Part shown: positions 1-6,850 of the stretch, one piece after another
Numbering within the stretch: position 1 is the first letter of the stretch
How the letters are laid out: each line of letters opens with the position of its first letter
Virus record (IMG/VR): IMGVR_UViG_3300009103_001760
Coordinates: 1-36,500 of that record
DNA from: a virus
Length of the DNA: 36,500 nt
Direction: 5' to 3' (one strand)
Notes under the pieces: generated by a model
Databases searched by the model: none
What the model was told of the DNA's origin: nothing
Seen by the model: the letters and a program-made list of their open reading frames with translations, nothing else
Program-made: the position numbers and the translations under genes

Positions 1-393
1 GAAGTCGGGCTAATTGGTTCAAGGTATCACGCAAACTATCCTGTTTTGCCGCTAGGACAACACGCTATTATGATAAATATGGATATGGTAGGAAGATTAA
101 AGGGAGAGAACCCAACCCTAAGTCTGTATAGTGGTAATCTTACTGAGGATATAACTTCTATTGTCCGTAAAACAGAAAAGAAGTATCCCTTTAATTTTAA
201 TTTCGTTCCCGCTGGAAGCAGATCAGACCATGCTCATTTCAATAGAGAAGGAATCCCCGTACTGTTCTTCCATACCGGAAGCCATCCTCAATATCACGAA
301 CCTACAGACGACGAGCATTTAATTAACTACGATGGACTAGTTGAAATAACTAAATATATCTTTGAGTTTACTAATAAGTTCATGGAAGATTGA
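1..393 (+). CDS. M28-family zinc aminopeptidase, C-terminal part (5' truncated by window edge)
   Basis: The reading frame is open from base 1, so this is the end of a longer gene. An internal TTG at 46 is not a convincing start. The fragment matches the C-terminal half of M28 metallopeptidases: EVGLIGS (family EEqGLLGS), then INMDMVGR, then SDHAHF and finally YHEPTDDEHLINY. The Asp of NMDMVGR and the His of YHEPTD are where metal ligands sit in this family. M28 enzymes remove N-terminal residues and are usually periplasmic or secreted. Any signal peptide lies outside the window. An M28 enzyme is uncommon in phages; its role here (feeding on or breaching the host envelope) is unknown. Family assignment is firm, function is inferred. 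Confidence 0.85.
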   Translation, partial: EVGLIGSRYHANYPVLPLGQHAIMINMDMVGRLKGENPTLSLYSGNLTEDITSIVRKTEKKYPFNFNFVPAGSRSDHAHFNREGIPVLFFHTGSHPQYHEPTDDEHLINYDGLVEITKYIFEFTNKFMED

Positions 394-542
394 TGAATCT
401 AAAACTTAGTAAGCATTTGTGTGTATTTTTTGCCTGTACGAATATGATGTTTCTTATGGTATTACAAAGCCCCCTAAATGGGGTAATCGGCCTCCTTATG
501 ATACTTTCTGCGTTCTTTTTAGATTATTACGACGAGGGGTAA
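393..542 (+). CDS. small single-span membrane protein
   Basis: A 49-residue ORF whose ATG overlaps the TGA of the peptidase gene and which ends just before the dehydrogenase start at 544. A purine-rich GGAAG lies about 6 nt upstream of the ATG. The protein is hydrophobic over most of its length (CVFFACTNMMFLMVLQ, then GVIGLLMILSAFFL) and ends in the acidic tail DYYDEG, so one or two membrane spans are likely. I do not recognise a family. The tight coupling on both sides supports a real gene. Confidence 0.6.
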   Translation: MNLKLSKHLCVFFACTNMMFLMVLQSPLNGVIGLLMILSAFFLDYYDEG

Positions 543-543
543 G

Positions 544-1500
544 ATGGGTATTAAAAGAGTAGGGATTATAGGTCAGGGGTTTGTAGGAACAGCATTGAAG
601 GAAGCGTTCTCTCCTCACTACGAGGTGCTAACCTACGACAAATTTAGAGACGATCTTTCTACGTGTGCTAGTGCAGAAAGCGTTGCTAATAAGTGTGGTT
701 TAGATAGCGTTATATTTGTATGTGTTCCCACCCCAATGAAATACGATGGCTCCTGCGATACCTCAATTGTAGAAGAAGTATGTGATAGTATAAGCTACGG
801 TGGCATAAGTGAAGGCTTCCCATCAAGATGGCCCGAACAATCTGAAACAATCATAGTAGTTAAGTCTACCGTACCACCGGGAACTACAAGAAAGCTACGG
901 TGGAAAGATGGTTGTAGGTCGCATAGCTTTCCAGTAGTTTTTAATCCAGAGTTCTTGGTGGAGAAAACCGCAACAGAAGATTTTAAAAATACAAAGAGGA
1001 TTATCTTAGGTGGTAGAACCAGTGACGAGCCACTATGGTTTGAGGAAGAACGGATGGGATACATGACGCATATTAACTGGGGAAACATATTAAGAGAGTT
1101 TTATCTTAAAGTATTCCCTGAAGCAGAGATAATTGAAACAGACTCAACTACTGCTGAGTTCGTTAAGTATATTACTAATTGTTTTTTAGCCACTAAAGTA
1201 TCTCTAGCTAATGAGTTTTCATTATTGTGTGACTCATACGATGTGGACTATAATAAAGTTATAGAATACGCTACTTACGATGAAAGACTGGGCAAGTCAC
1301 ACTGGGCAGTTCCCGGCCCAGATGGTAAAAGGGGATTTGGTGGTAGCTGTTTTCCAAAGGACTTAAATGCAATCATTGCGCTCGCAAAAGAACTAAGCAA
1401 TACTAATACTTTAGAAGGTGCTTGGAAAACTAATCTTAAAGTTAGGCCAGAGAAAGACTGGGAGCAGCTAAAAGGAAGAGCAGTATCAGATGACCAATGA
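544..1500 (+). CDS. UDP-glucose/GDP-mannose dehydrogenase family protein, short form
   Basis: This is an NAD-dependent nucleotide-sugar dehydrogenase, which oxidises UDP-glucose (or a related NDP-sugar) to the uronate. Visible elements are the N-terminal dinucleotide-binding GIIGQGFVG (residues 7-15), FVCVPTP, KSTVPPGTT, NPEFL, the central-helix Lys in TAEFVKYITNCF and the catalytic Cys269 in FGGSCFPKDL. At 318 residues it is about 100 shorter than typical bacterial enzymes: most of the C-terminal UDP-binding domain is missing and the protein ends soon after a DWEQLKGRA motif. The end is not obviously broken, so this may be a viral short form. The gene is 12 kb upstream of the glycan operon but could feed it. 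Its 3' end overlaps the HNH gene by 11 nt. Confidence 0.9.
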   Translation: MGIKRVGIIGQGFVGTALKEAFSPHYEVLTYDKFRDDLSTCASAESVANKCGLDSVIFVCVPTPMKYDGSCDTSIVEEVCDSISYGGISEGFPSRWPEQSETIIVVKSTVPPGTTRKLRWKDGCRSHSFPVVFNPEFLVEKTATEDFKNTKRIILGGRTSDEPLWFEEERMGYMTHINWGNILREFYLKVFPEAEIIETDSTTAEFVKYITNCFLATKVSLANEFSLLCDSYDVDYNKVIEYATYDERLGKSHWAVPGPDGKRGFGGSCFPKDLNAIIALAKELSNTNTLEGAWKTNLKVRPEKDWEQLKGRAVSDDQ

Positions 1501-2134
1501 AGAAGCGAGAGTTTATAATGTTAAAGACAAGAAGTGTACTAAGTGTAAAAAAATAAAGCCACACTCAACGGATTTTTTTTACTACAATAAAGCAAAACCT
1601 GTTTATGACATACCTGCCGGATGGGGTTATCAATGTAAGGATTGCGTTGGCAGTCGTTGTCCCCGTAGACTCTATGCGAAAGCTAGATGGGAAAAAGTCA
1701 ATCGTGAAAAAAGGTTGGTTTGTAGGCGAGCATGGAATCATAGTGAGAAAGGGATGGCATGGACAAGAAAGTATAAGAATGACAAAAGAAAAAACGACCC
1801 AGTATTTAAATATAAGCAAGCTTTTCGCAGTAGGGCGCGTGCCTTTTATAAATCTAAAGGTAAAAAAAAGAATACTAAGTCAGAAAAATTGCTAGGGTGT
1901 ACGTGGCAAGAATTACGGGATCATTTGGAAAGTCAGTTTCAGCCCGGTATGACACATGAAAATCATGGGAATGGGTGGGGAGAAAAAAGAGAATGGCATA
2001 TAGATCATATCAGACCTTTAGATAGTTTTGACTTGGATGATCCAAAAGACGAAGCTGCTGCTAATCACTATACAAATCTACAACCGTTATGGGCTAGAGA
2101 TAATATTTCCAAGAGGAATAAGTGGGATGACTAA
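1490..2134 (+). CDS. HNH endonuclease with N-terminal zinc-finger-like Cys pairs
   Basis: A 214-residue protein with the HNH nuclease core at its C-terminus: WHIDHIRPL (residues 169-177, with the DH pair at 172-173), followed by TNLQPLWARDN and a basic KRNKWDD end, the usual H-N-H spacing. The N-terminus carries two Cys pairs (CTKCKK and CKDC) that could bind zinc, and the middle is very Lys/Arg-rich, as expected for a DNA-binding protein. It starts inside the end of the dehydrogenase gene and overlaps the next small gene by 8 nt. Such nucleases in phages are often homing endonucleases. A packaging-associated HNH protein is less likely without terminase genes nearby. Confidence 0.88.
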   Translation: MTNEEARVYNVKDKKCTKCKKIKPHSTDFFYYNKAKPVYDIPAGWGYQCKDCVGSRCPRRLYAKARWEKVNREKRLVCRRAWNHSEKGMAWTRKYKNDKRKNDPVFKYKQAFRSRARAFYKSKGKKKNTKSEKLLGCTWQELRDHLESQFQPGMTHENHGNGWGEKREWHIDHIRPLDSFDLDDPKDEAAANHYTNLQPLWARDNISKRNKWDD

Positions 2135-2312
2135 AAAAAAGGGGAGAAAACCCCAAAAATATATTCCTCAAAAGGATGATGACTGGGACTTTGAGGCCGA
2201 TAAAGAACATAGGAGGATAATTTCGGAAAAAGAGAATACTATAAGAGATAAGTATAAAAAACACTGGAATTTTAAAACTAATAACTGGCAAAACGGATTT
2301 AAGGGTCACTAA
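2127..2312 (+). CDS. small charged hypothetical protein
   Basis: A 61-residue protein starting at an ATG inside the last codons of the HNH gene, with an AGGA-like purine stretch upstream. It is highly charged, Lys/Arg-rich at the N-terminus (MTKKKGRKPQKY), with a KDDDWDFEAD segment and a probable helix after it. No family recognised. The frame is also open upstream of this ATG, but the start at 2127 fits the overlapping-gene pattern of the region best. Confidence 0.55.
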   Translation: MTKKKGRKPQKYIPQKDDDWDFEADKEHRRIISEKENTIRDKYKKHWNFKTNNWQNGFKGH

Positions 2313-2313
2313 T

Positions 2314-2922
2314 ATGTTATTACGAGTTCACAAAAATAAAAATCTAAAAAATCTAGTTTGTTCTTTTGACAACCTGCCCGAAACAAATCACTTGGATGGA
2401 AAATATAGACTTCGTAGATATTCCGTAGTAAAGTGTAACGGGTCTTGTGTGGATACAGGAAACAACACATTTGTCCAAAGTAAAGAATACAACGAGTTTC
2501 AGGGAGATATGGTTCGAAAATTTGAACCTATTGAAGGACATGTTATTAATAGTAATGAGATGTTAGAAATATGTTCTGACTTTATATACTATTGCGGCCT
2601 TTCTGGAGGGTCTAACATAGACGTACATCAAATGAGGGTTGTTACTTCTGGTGATAATGATACACAAGTATCTCCCGAAGGAGTGCATCAGGATGGATAT
2701 GATTATATATGCGTAGTTGGTATATCACGACACAATATAGAAGGGGGTAATTTTCTTGCATATTTCAATAAAGATCAGGAGCCTTTTATGTCCATGCCTC
2801 TCGACAGTGGTATGGTGGTCATGCTAAACGACAAAAGTCTTTGGCATAACGCTAGTACGATTAAGTCAATTGATGGCTTTGACGGACATTTAGATAGTTT
2901 TATTTTAACTGCAAAAATATGA
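2314..2922 (+). CDS. 2-oxoglutarate/Fe(II) dioxygenase (PF10014-like)
   Basis: A 202-residue protein of the 2OG-Fe dioxygenase superfamily, closest in pattern to the family that includes free-amino-acid hydroxylases such as L-isoleucine dioxygenase. The iron-binding facial triad is visible as H125-x-D127 in GVHQDGYDY and the distal H178 in LWHNAS. The segment RHNIEGGNFLAYF lies between them, as in PF10014 members. The substrate cannot be read from the sequence: amino acid, peptide or protein are all possible. It starts two bases after the preceding gene and its end overlaps the next small ORF by 4 nt (ATGA). Confidence 0.8.
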   Translation: MLLRVHKNKNLKNLVCSFDNLPETNHLDGKYRLRRYSVVKCNGSCVDTGNNTFVQSKEYNEFQGDMVRKFEPIEGHVINSNEMLEICSDFIYYCGLSGGSNIDVHQMRVVTSGDNDTQVSPEGVHQDGYDYICVVGISRHNIEGGNFLAYFNKDQEPFMSMPLDSGMVVMLNDKSLWHNASTIKSIDGFDGHLDSFILTAKI

Positions 2923-3098
2923 ATAAAAATAGAATTTACGATATAATTGACACTGATAAAGAATGTATAGTAGAAGGAGACTTCGTTGCTCGTTCCAATG
3001 CTCAGTACAAGTTAAATATTATGATACTAGGGGGAGACAAAAGAAATCTTAAAATAGTCAATAGAGATGGCAAGTACGACTACATAAGAAAGCCATGA
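2919..3098 (+). CDS. small hypothetical protein
   Basis: A 59-residue ORF starting in an ATGA overlap with the dioxygenase gene and ending 5 nt before tRNA-Ile. The composition is soluble and mixed-charge, with a predicted beta-rich pattern (YKLNIMILGGDK, LKIVNRDGKYDYI). No family recognised. The support is translational coupling and the absence of any alternative explanation for the interval. Confidence 0.5.
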   Translation: MNKNRIYDIIDTDKECIVEGDFVARSNAQYKLNIMILGGDKRNLKIVNRDGKYDYIRKP

Positions 3099-3103
3099 CT
3101 TTT

Positions 3104-3176
3104 GGGGCTGTAGCTCAGTGGTTAGAGCGATGGTCTTATAAGCCATAGGTCGAAAGTTCAATTCTTTCCAGCCCTA
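3104..3176 (+). tRNA. tRNA-Ile (anticodon UAU)
   Basis: All four arms fold. The acceptor stem GGGGCTG/CAGCCCT has 7 pairs with one G-U, the D stem is GCTC/GAGC, the anticodon stem is ATGGT/GCCAT, and the T arm is GAAAG-TTCAATT-CTTTC. The anticodon loop CTTATAA (3135-3141) gives anticodon UAU at 3137-3139, which reads the AUA codon. The discriminator is A3176. CCA is not encoded (CTTT follows), so the host CCA-adding enzyme would be needed. Bacteria usually read AUA with a lysidine-modified CAU tRNA, so a direct UAU tRNA gives the phage an independent route to decode its frequent ATA codons. Confidence 0.93.
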
Positions 3177-3199
3177 CTTTACACTTACAGGAGAACATT

Positions 3200-3604
3200 A
3201 TGAAATACATTTACCTTAGCATTGTAGTATTAGCCAGCATAGGGCTATCTTGCTTTTTCTTTTCACAACAGACTACTGAGAGAAAGGAAGCGAAAGAGGA
3301 TATTAGTGCTATGTATTTAGAGAATGAAGAAAATATTAAGGCCATATATTCTTTATTAGCTGTTCAAAGTTCTCACATTAGGACTATAATGAATATGAAT
3401 ATCAGTAGAAGTCATTGGCAAACCCATGAGGAAAGAACGGCACAAATAGAATGTGAAGAATGTTTGGAAATATATAAGGAAATTAGAGAGCAAATTAAAA
3501 AGATAGAGGAAGAAGCAGGATTTGAAGATCCTCATAATAAGACTCTTTTGGAAAGATTAAATGGTCAAGTACAAGAACCAAAATTAAAAGACAGTAAAAA
3601 ATAG
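3200..3604 (+). CDS. membrane-anchored coiled-coil protein
   Basis: A 134-residue protein with an N-terminal hydrophobic segment (about residues 3-23), followed by a long Glu/Lys-rich region predicted to be helical or coiled coil, with ECEECLEIYKEIREQIKK as its clearest part. It resembles a signal anchor with an external helical stalk. The Cys near the end of the hydrophobic segment lacks a good lipobox because Leu is not at -3. An AGGAG site 7-9 nt before the ATG supports the start. Function unknown. Confidence 0.65.
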   Translation: MKYIYLSIVVLASIGLSCFFFSQQTTERKEAKEDISAMYLENEENIKAIYSLLAVQSSHIRTIMNMNISRSHWQTHEERTAQIECEECLEIYKEIREQIKKIEEEAGFEDPHNKTLLERLNGQVQEPKLKDSKK

Positions 3605-3652
3605 TCCTTATGGGGTATTATACTATGGGAAAACGCTTTAATTCGTAAGGAC
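3604..3652 (+). promoter_or_regulatory. possible RBS-sequestering hairpin
   Basis: GTCCTTA (3604-3610) is exactly complementary to TAAGGAC (3646-3652). The right arm contains the AAGGA ribosome-binding site of the gene starting at 3660, so pairing would hide it. The loop is long (35 nt) and the stem is only 7 bp, so this may be chance. Confidence 0.3.
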
Positions 3653-3659
3653 GCTTGAT

Positions 3660-3905
3660 ATGACCCATATTAAATTTAAAGAAATAGAAGTAGGGGAAAC
3701 TTTTTTATACAGAGGAGAAATATTCGTAAAATGTGAAACATCTGACAAAAAATCTTCCTTTGCAGTTGTAAAAACCGAACAAAAAAATGCAAATATACTT
3801 CCGCATTTGAAAGCTATGCAAAATAAGTCTAATGCTTTTACTACGGAATTAGATAGTAAATTTGGTTTCTTTGGAGGAGAATCTCTAGTGGAAAGGACAC
3901 AGTAA
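3660..3905 (+). CDS. small hypothetical phage protein
   Basis: An 81-residue soluble protein. The opening FKEIEVGETFLYRGEIFVKCE is a beta-rich pattern common in small phage and metagenomic proteins (a 'G-x-x-F-x-Y-x-G-x-x-Y-x-K' module). I know of no function for it. It has a good AAGGA site 8 nt upstream and is followed after one base by the next gene. Confidence 0.65.
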   Translation: MTHIKFKEIEVGETFLYRGEIFVKCETSDKKSSFAVVKTEQKNANILPHLKAMQNKSNAFTTELDSKFGFFGGESLVERTQ

Positions 3906-3906
3906 A

Positions 3907-4224
3907 ATGATAGGATTAGAAGCTGAGAATAAAAATACAACCCAGAAAATAGACATGGTTAGAGAACCTAGTATCGACGCCACAGAAAGAAAAGACAGGA
4001 TTAGAAGTCAAATAAAAAACTTCTTACACGATGTCGATAATATTGTTAATATTACAGTTTGCAATCTATGGGACAATAGATATAGAGCTAACGTATGGTG
4101 CAAGCATGAGTTTAAAACCGATCTTTCCGTTGTAGATATTCAAAAAATAGACTATAGCTATTTTATACATGCTTCGGAAGATGGGACAATTACAAAATCT
4201 GATCCAAAGCTAGAGAAAGAATAA
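3907..4224 (+). CDS. hypothetical protein
   Basis: A 105-residue soluble protein. The N-terminal 35 residues are charged and probably flexible. The rest (RSQIKNFLHDVDNIVNITV, then YRANVWCKHEF and SYFIHASEDG) looks like a small alpha/beta domain. No family recognised. It is packed between neighbours with 1-nt gaps, which supports a real gene in a small-gene operon. Confidence 0.6.
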   Translation: MIGLEAENKNTTQKIDMVREPSIDATERKDRIRSQIKNFLHDVDNIVNITVCNLWDNRYRANVWCKHEFKTDLSVVDIQKIDYSYFIHASEDGTITKSDPKLEKE

Positions 4225-4225
4225 T

Positions 4226-4450
4226 ATGCCAAGCCCAAGAAAAGGAGAGAATCAAACAGCTTTTATTTCTAGATGTGTGTCTAGTAAAGAATCTAAAAAT
4301 TCTTTCCCAGACCAACCTCAGAGAGTAGCTTTTTGTCATTCACAGTGGAAGAATAGGTCTAAGTCAGATAGGAGAGATGAAATTTTAAAAAATATAAAAG
4401 ATACTTTAGATAAGAAAGGTGAAGATGGCGAACAGAGAAAAGAAGAATAG
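4226..4450 (+). CDS. small phage protein with 'F-I-x-R-C ... F-P-D-Q-x-Q-R-x-A-x-C' motif
   Basis: A 74-residue protein with the pattern MPSPRKGENQTAFISRC, then FPDQPQRVAFCHSQW. I recognise this module as common in phage genomes, sometimes as the N-terminus of larger head-associated proteins and often as a stand-alone short ORF. The two Cys residues flanking the FPDQ segment are characteristic. The C-terminus is charged and helical. Biochemical function is not known to me. Its 3' end overlaps the next ORF by 26 nt. Confidence 0.7.
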   Translation: MPSPRKGENQTAFISRCVSSKESKNSFPDQPQRVAFCHSQWKNRSKSDRRDEILKNIKDTLDKKGEDGEQRKEE

Positions 4451-4577
4451 AGGAACCATGGAAAAGGGAAGAGGAGACGAGGAGCAACATAGTAATCATT
4501 ACTACACTAAGTTGAATAAAAAGAAAAGAGATTCGCATAGAAAAAAAAATAGGCTGAGCAAGCAAAAATTTTCTTGA
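4425..4577 (+). CDS. very basic 50-residue protein
   Basis: A short ORF starting with ATG inside the preceding gene after a GGTGAAG purine stretch. It encodes a strongly basic peptide rich in Lys, Arg, Asn and His (for example NKKKRDSHRKKNRL), a possible nucleic-acid-binding peptide. No family recognised. It is the last ORF before the rII promoter. The alternative is that it is non-coding AT/AG-rich sequence. Confidence 0.4.
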   Translation: MANREKKNRGTMEKGRGDEEQHSNHYYTKLNKKKRDSHRKKNRLSKQKFS

Positions 4578-4597
4578 TTTTCTCTCAAGTTTTCTGC

Positions 4598-4625
4598 TTG
4601 ACTTTCCGATATACTATGTTATGAT
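4598..4625 (+). promoter_or_regulatory. predicted sigma70-type promoter upstream of rIIA-like gene
   Basis: TTGACT (4598-4603), a 16-nt spacer and TATGAT (4620-4625) match a bacterial housekeeping promoter. It lies in the only sizeable gap of this part of the window (4578-4672), 48 nt before the rIIA-like start. The bases before the -35 (TCTGC) are identical to those before the promoter at 13696, giving a shared TCTGCTTGAC. Confidence 0.65.
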
Positions 4626-4672
4626 CGGGCATACAGTTTTTGGTTTCACCACACTTTTTGGAGATTTAAAAA

Positions 4673-6817
4673 ATGAAATTGCACAAACCAGACATCAAAA
4701 TCGAATCGCAGGGGATCAGGAGTACAACCAGATTCTCGATCCAAGCAACCCAGCAGTCCTTTAGTGTTTTGTCTAGCACTATCTATGAGGACAAGATCAA
4801 AGCACCCATTCGTGAACTTTCAACCAATGCGTATGATGCTCATGTTGAAGCAGGGTGTTCTGACAAACCTTTTGAGGTTCATCTTCCTAATGCTCTTGAT
4901 CCTGAATTTCGTGTTCGTGATTATGGCATTAGTATGTCGCATGAAAAGATTATGACTCTTTATACTACATACTTTGCTAGCGATAAGAGAGATACAAATA
5001 AATTGAATGGTTGCTTGGGCTTAGGTAGTAAGTCTCCCTTTGCTTACACAAATCAATTTTGGGTAACTGCATATGAGAACGGGAAAAAGCGACACTACGT
5101 TGCTACTGTTGACGTTGACGGACCAAGGTTTGACGAGTATCCTTCTTGTGATACTGATGAGGAAAATGGGTTTGAGGTAGGCTTCACTGTTAAGGAAGAC
5201 GACTTCAGAACATTCAAAGAAACGGCAGAAGAAATATACCAATATTTTAAGACCCAACCTAATGTGTGTGGTTCTACAGATTTTCAACATGAAGAACCAG
5301 AGCAGCATAAAGTTGCTGGTAATGGCTGGAAATACATTGGAAGCTACGGTGAGTCCAAGGCTATTATGGGAAATATCGCATACAATATTGATGAAGATTA
5401 TTTTGTCAATAAAGACTTGGATTACTGGGAAAGGCGAAATGATAAGTATTATAAGATACTGAACACAGGTATTCACATTGACTTTGAAATTGGTGAGCTT
5501 TCTATGACGGCAAGCCGAGAAGGTCTTGAGTACACCGATGAAGTTATTAAAGCCGTTAAAGACAAACTTGACTTTATTTACCAAGACATGCAGGATCAGG
5601 TAAGTAAGGAGTTCGAGTCTTGTGACTGCTTATACGATGCTAGAGTTAAGGCTGTTAAGTATGAAAATATGTTTCGCAACTTAGAGGATTTGATTATTCC
5701 TACTTGGAAAAATAGTAAGATTGCCACACATATGAATCTACACACTGATAGCGAAGTTTCAGCAAATGACTTTACTTTGCATAGGTTCCAGTACATTGGT
5801 AGACCTAAGATGAGTCGTGACCTGCATTTAGTAGAGTTTAGCAGTAAGCATAAAATATTTCTAAATGATATGGCAACGGGTGGTCATGCGGCTGTTAAGC
5901 ACTATCTTCTTAGTAATCCAGACGATATTATTTATATGTTTCAGCACATAGATAATGACAACTGGCTAACTCTGTGCGGAGAATTTGGCATAGACGAAAG
6001 CCGTATTACCAAAACTAGCCAGCTTGAGAAGCCCCCAAGGGTAAAAAGAGAAGGATCAACTGGCCCTAGAAGGGTTGACGTTGATGCTTTTGAATTTAAT
6101 AGAGAGGGTAACTCTTATAGCCATACAAATCTTTATAATGGTAGGTATTGGTCGCCCACTTCTTTGAACATAAAAGAAGGTCAAGACAATCTATACGTTG
6201 AGATACATAGGTACGAAATAGTAGACCCTGATGGATTCAGTGGTTGCTATCCTAGAGGAATCAGTCGTATTCTCAACAACTTAGAAAAGATAGGGATTTC
6301 CACCAAAAATGTTTATGCCTTCCCGTCTGCTAGAGCCAATAGAGTTAAGAATGCTAAGAATTGGGTTAATTTTTACGATTGGGCCAAAGAGAAGTTCTTA
6401 GACTATATTCAACAAAATGATATTCTAACTATCGTCGAAAATGATGCTGTTTCCAATACTATGGATATGTCAAAAGGTATCATTAAAGTGTATGACGCAA
6501 GTGATGTGCCTATACTAGATGGTTATTTTAAGAAGGTTGCAGACGCTCTGATTAAATTAAGGGATGAAGCAGCGGCCCAAGGAGACAACGTTGCCGAGCG
6601 AGTGAGAGAACTATCTACGCAACTAAGCTATAAACTTCCTAGTGCCGCTGATAGTTCTTGGAGTAAGAGGGGGGATAAGTTGAAAAAGAGGTATCCTGTC
6701 CTTGCCTTGTATGATTTGGAATGCTATCACTATCGTATTGAGAGAGAAGAAGCAACAGCATTAGTCAAATGTATTAATGACAGTGAAGTTGCGAGAATAG
6801 CAAAGAAGTTAGTTTAG
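4673..6817 (+). CDS. rIIA: rIIA-like protein (GHKL ATPase fold)
   Basis: A 714-residue protein matching phage T4 rIIA in size and N-terminal motifs. The GHKL-type ATP-binding motifs are ELSTNAYDAH (residues 48-57; the Asn-x-x-Asp-Ala helix), VRDYGISM (81-88) and GLGSKSPFAYT (116-126, the glycine lid). In T4, rIIA and rIIB act at the membrane in lysis inhibition and in exclusion by lambda rex, but their biochemistry is still poorly understood. The C-terminal half is not recognisable. An AGATTT-type leader and the ATG at 4673 follow a clear promoter, and the rIIB-like gene follows 33 nt later in the same order as in T4. Confidence 0.87.
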   Translation: MKLHKPDIKIESQGIRSTTRFSIQATQQSFSVLSSTIYEDKIKAPIRELSTNAYDAHVEAGCSDKPFEVHLPNALDPEFRVRDYGISMSHEKIMTLYTTYFASDKRDTNKLNGCLGLGSKSPFAYTNQFWVTAYENGKKRHYVATVDVDGPRFDEYPSCDTDEENGFEVGFTVKEDDFRTFKETAEEIYQYFKTQPNVCGSTDFQHEEPEQHKVAGNGWKYIGSYGESKAIMGNIAYNIDEDYFVNKDLDYWERRNDKYYKILNTGIHIDFEIGELSMTASREGLEYTDEVIKAVKDKLDFIYQDMQDQVSKEFESCDCLYDARVKAVKYENMFRNLEDLIIPTWKNSKIATHMNLHTDSEVSANDFTLHRFQYIGRPKMSRDLHLVEFSSKHKIFLNDMATGGHAAVKHYLLSNPDDIIYMFQHIDNDNWLTLCGEFGIDESRITKTSQLEKPPRVKREGSTGPRRVDVDAFEFNREGNSYSHTNLYNGRYWSPTSLNIKEGQDNLYVEIHRYEIVDPDGFSGCYPRGISRILNNLEKIGISTKNVYAFPSARANRVKNAKNWVNFYDWAKEKFLDYIQQNDILTIVENDAVSNTMDMSKGIIKVYDASDVPILDGYFKKVADALIKLRDEAAAQGDNVAERVRELSTQLSYKLPSAADSSWSKRGDKLKKRYPVLALYDLECYHYRIEREEATALVKCINDSEVARIAKKLV

Positions 6818-6850
6818 GATTTTTCACAACCAGATTTAGGAGATTTTGAA

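Noticed and set aside
544-1500. Dehydrogenase truncated by insertion of the HNH gene
   Set aside because: The protein ends with a normal-looking DWEQLKGRA region and the HNH gene starts by a short overlap; no dehydrogenase sequence resumes after the HNH gene, so this is more likely a naturally short form.
5021-5584. 187-codon open frame on the - strand opposite the rIIA-like gene
   Set aside because: It lies entirely inside a well-supported gene, has a low-complexity Ile/Val/Phe/Asn-rich composition and no recognisable motif.
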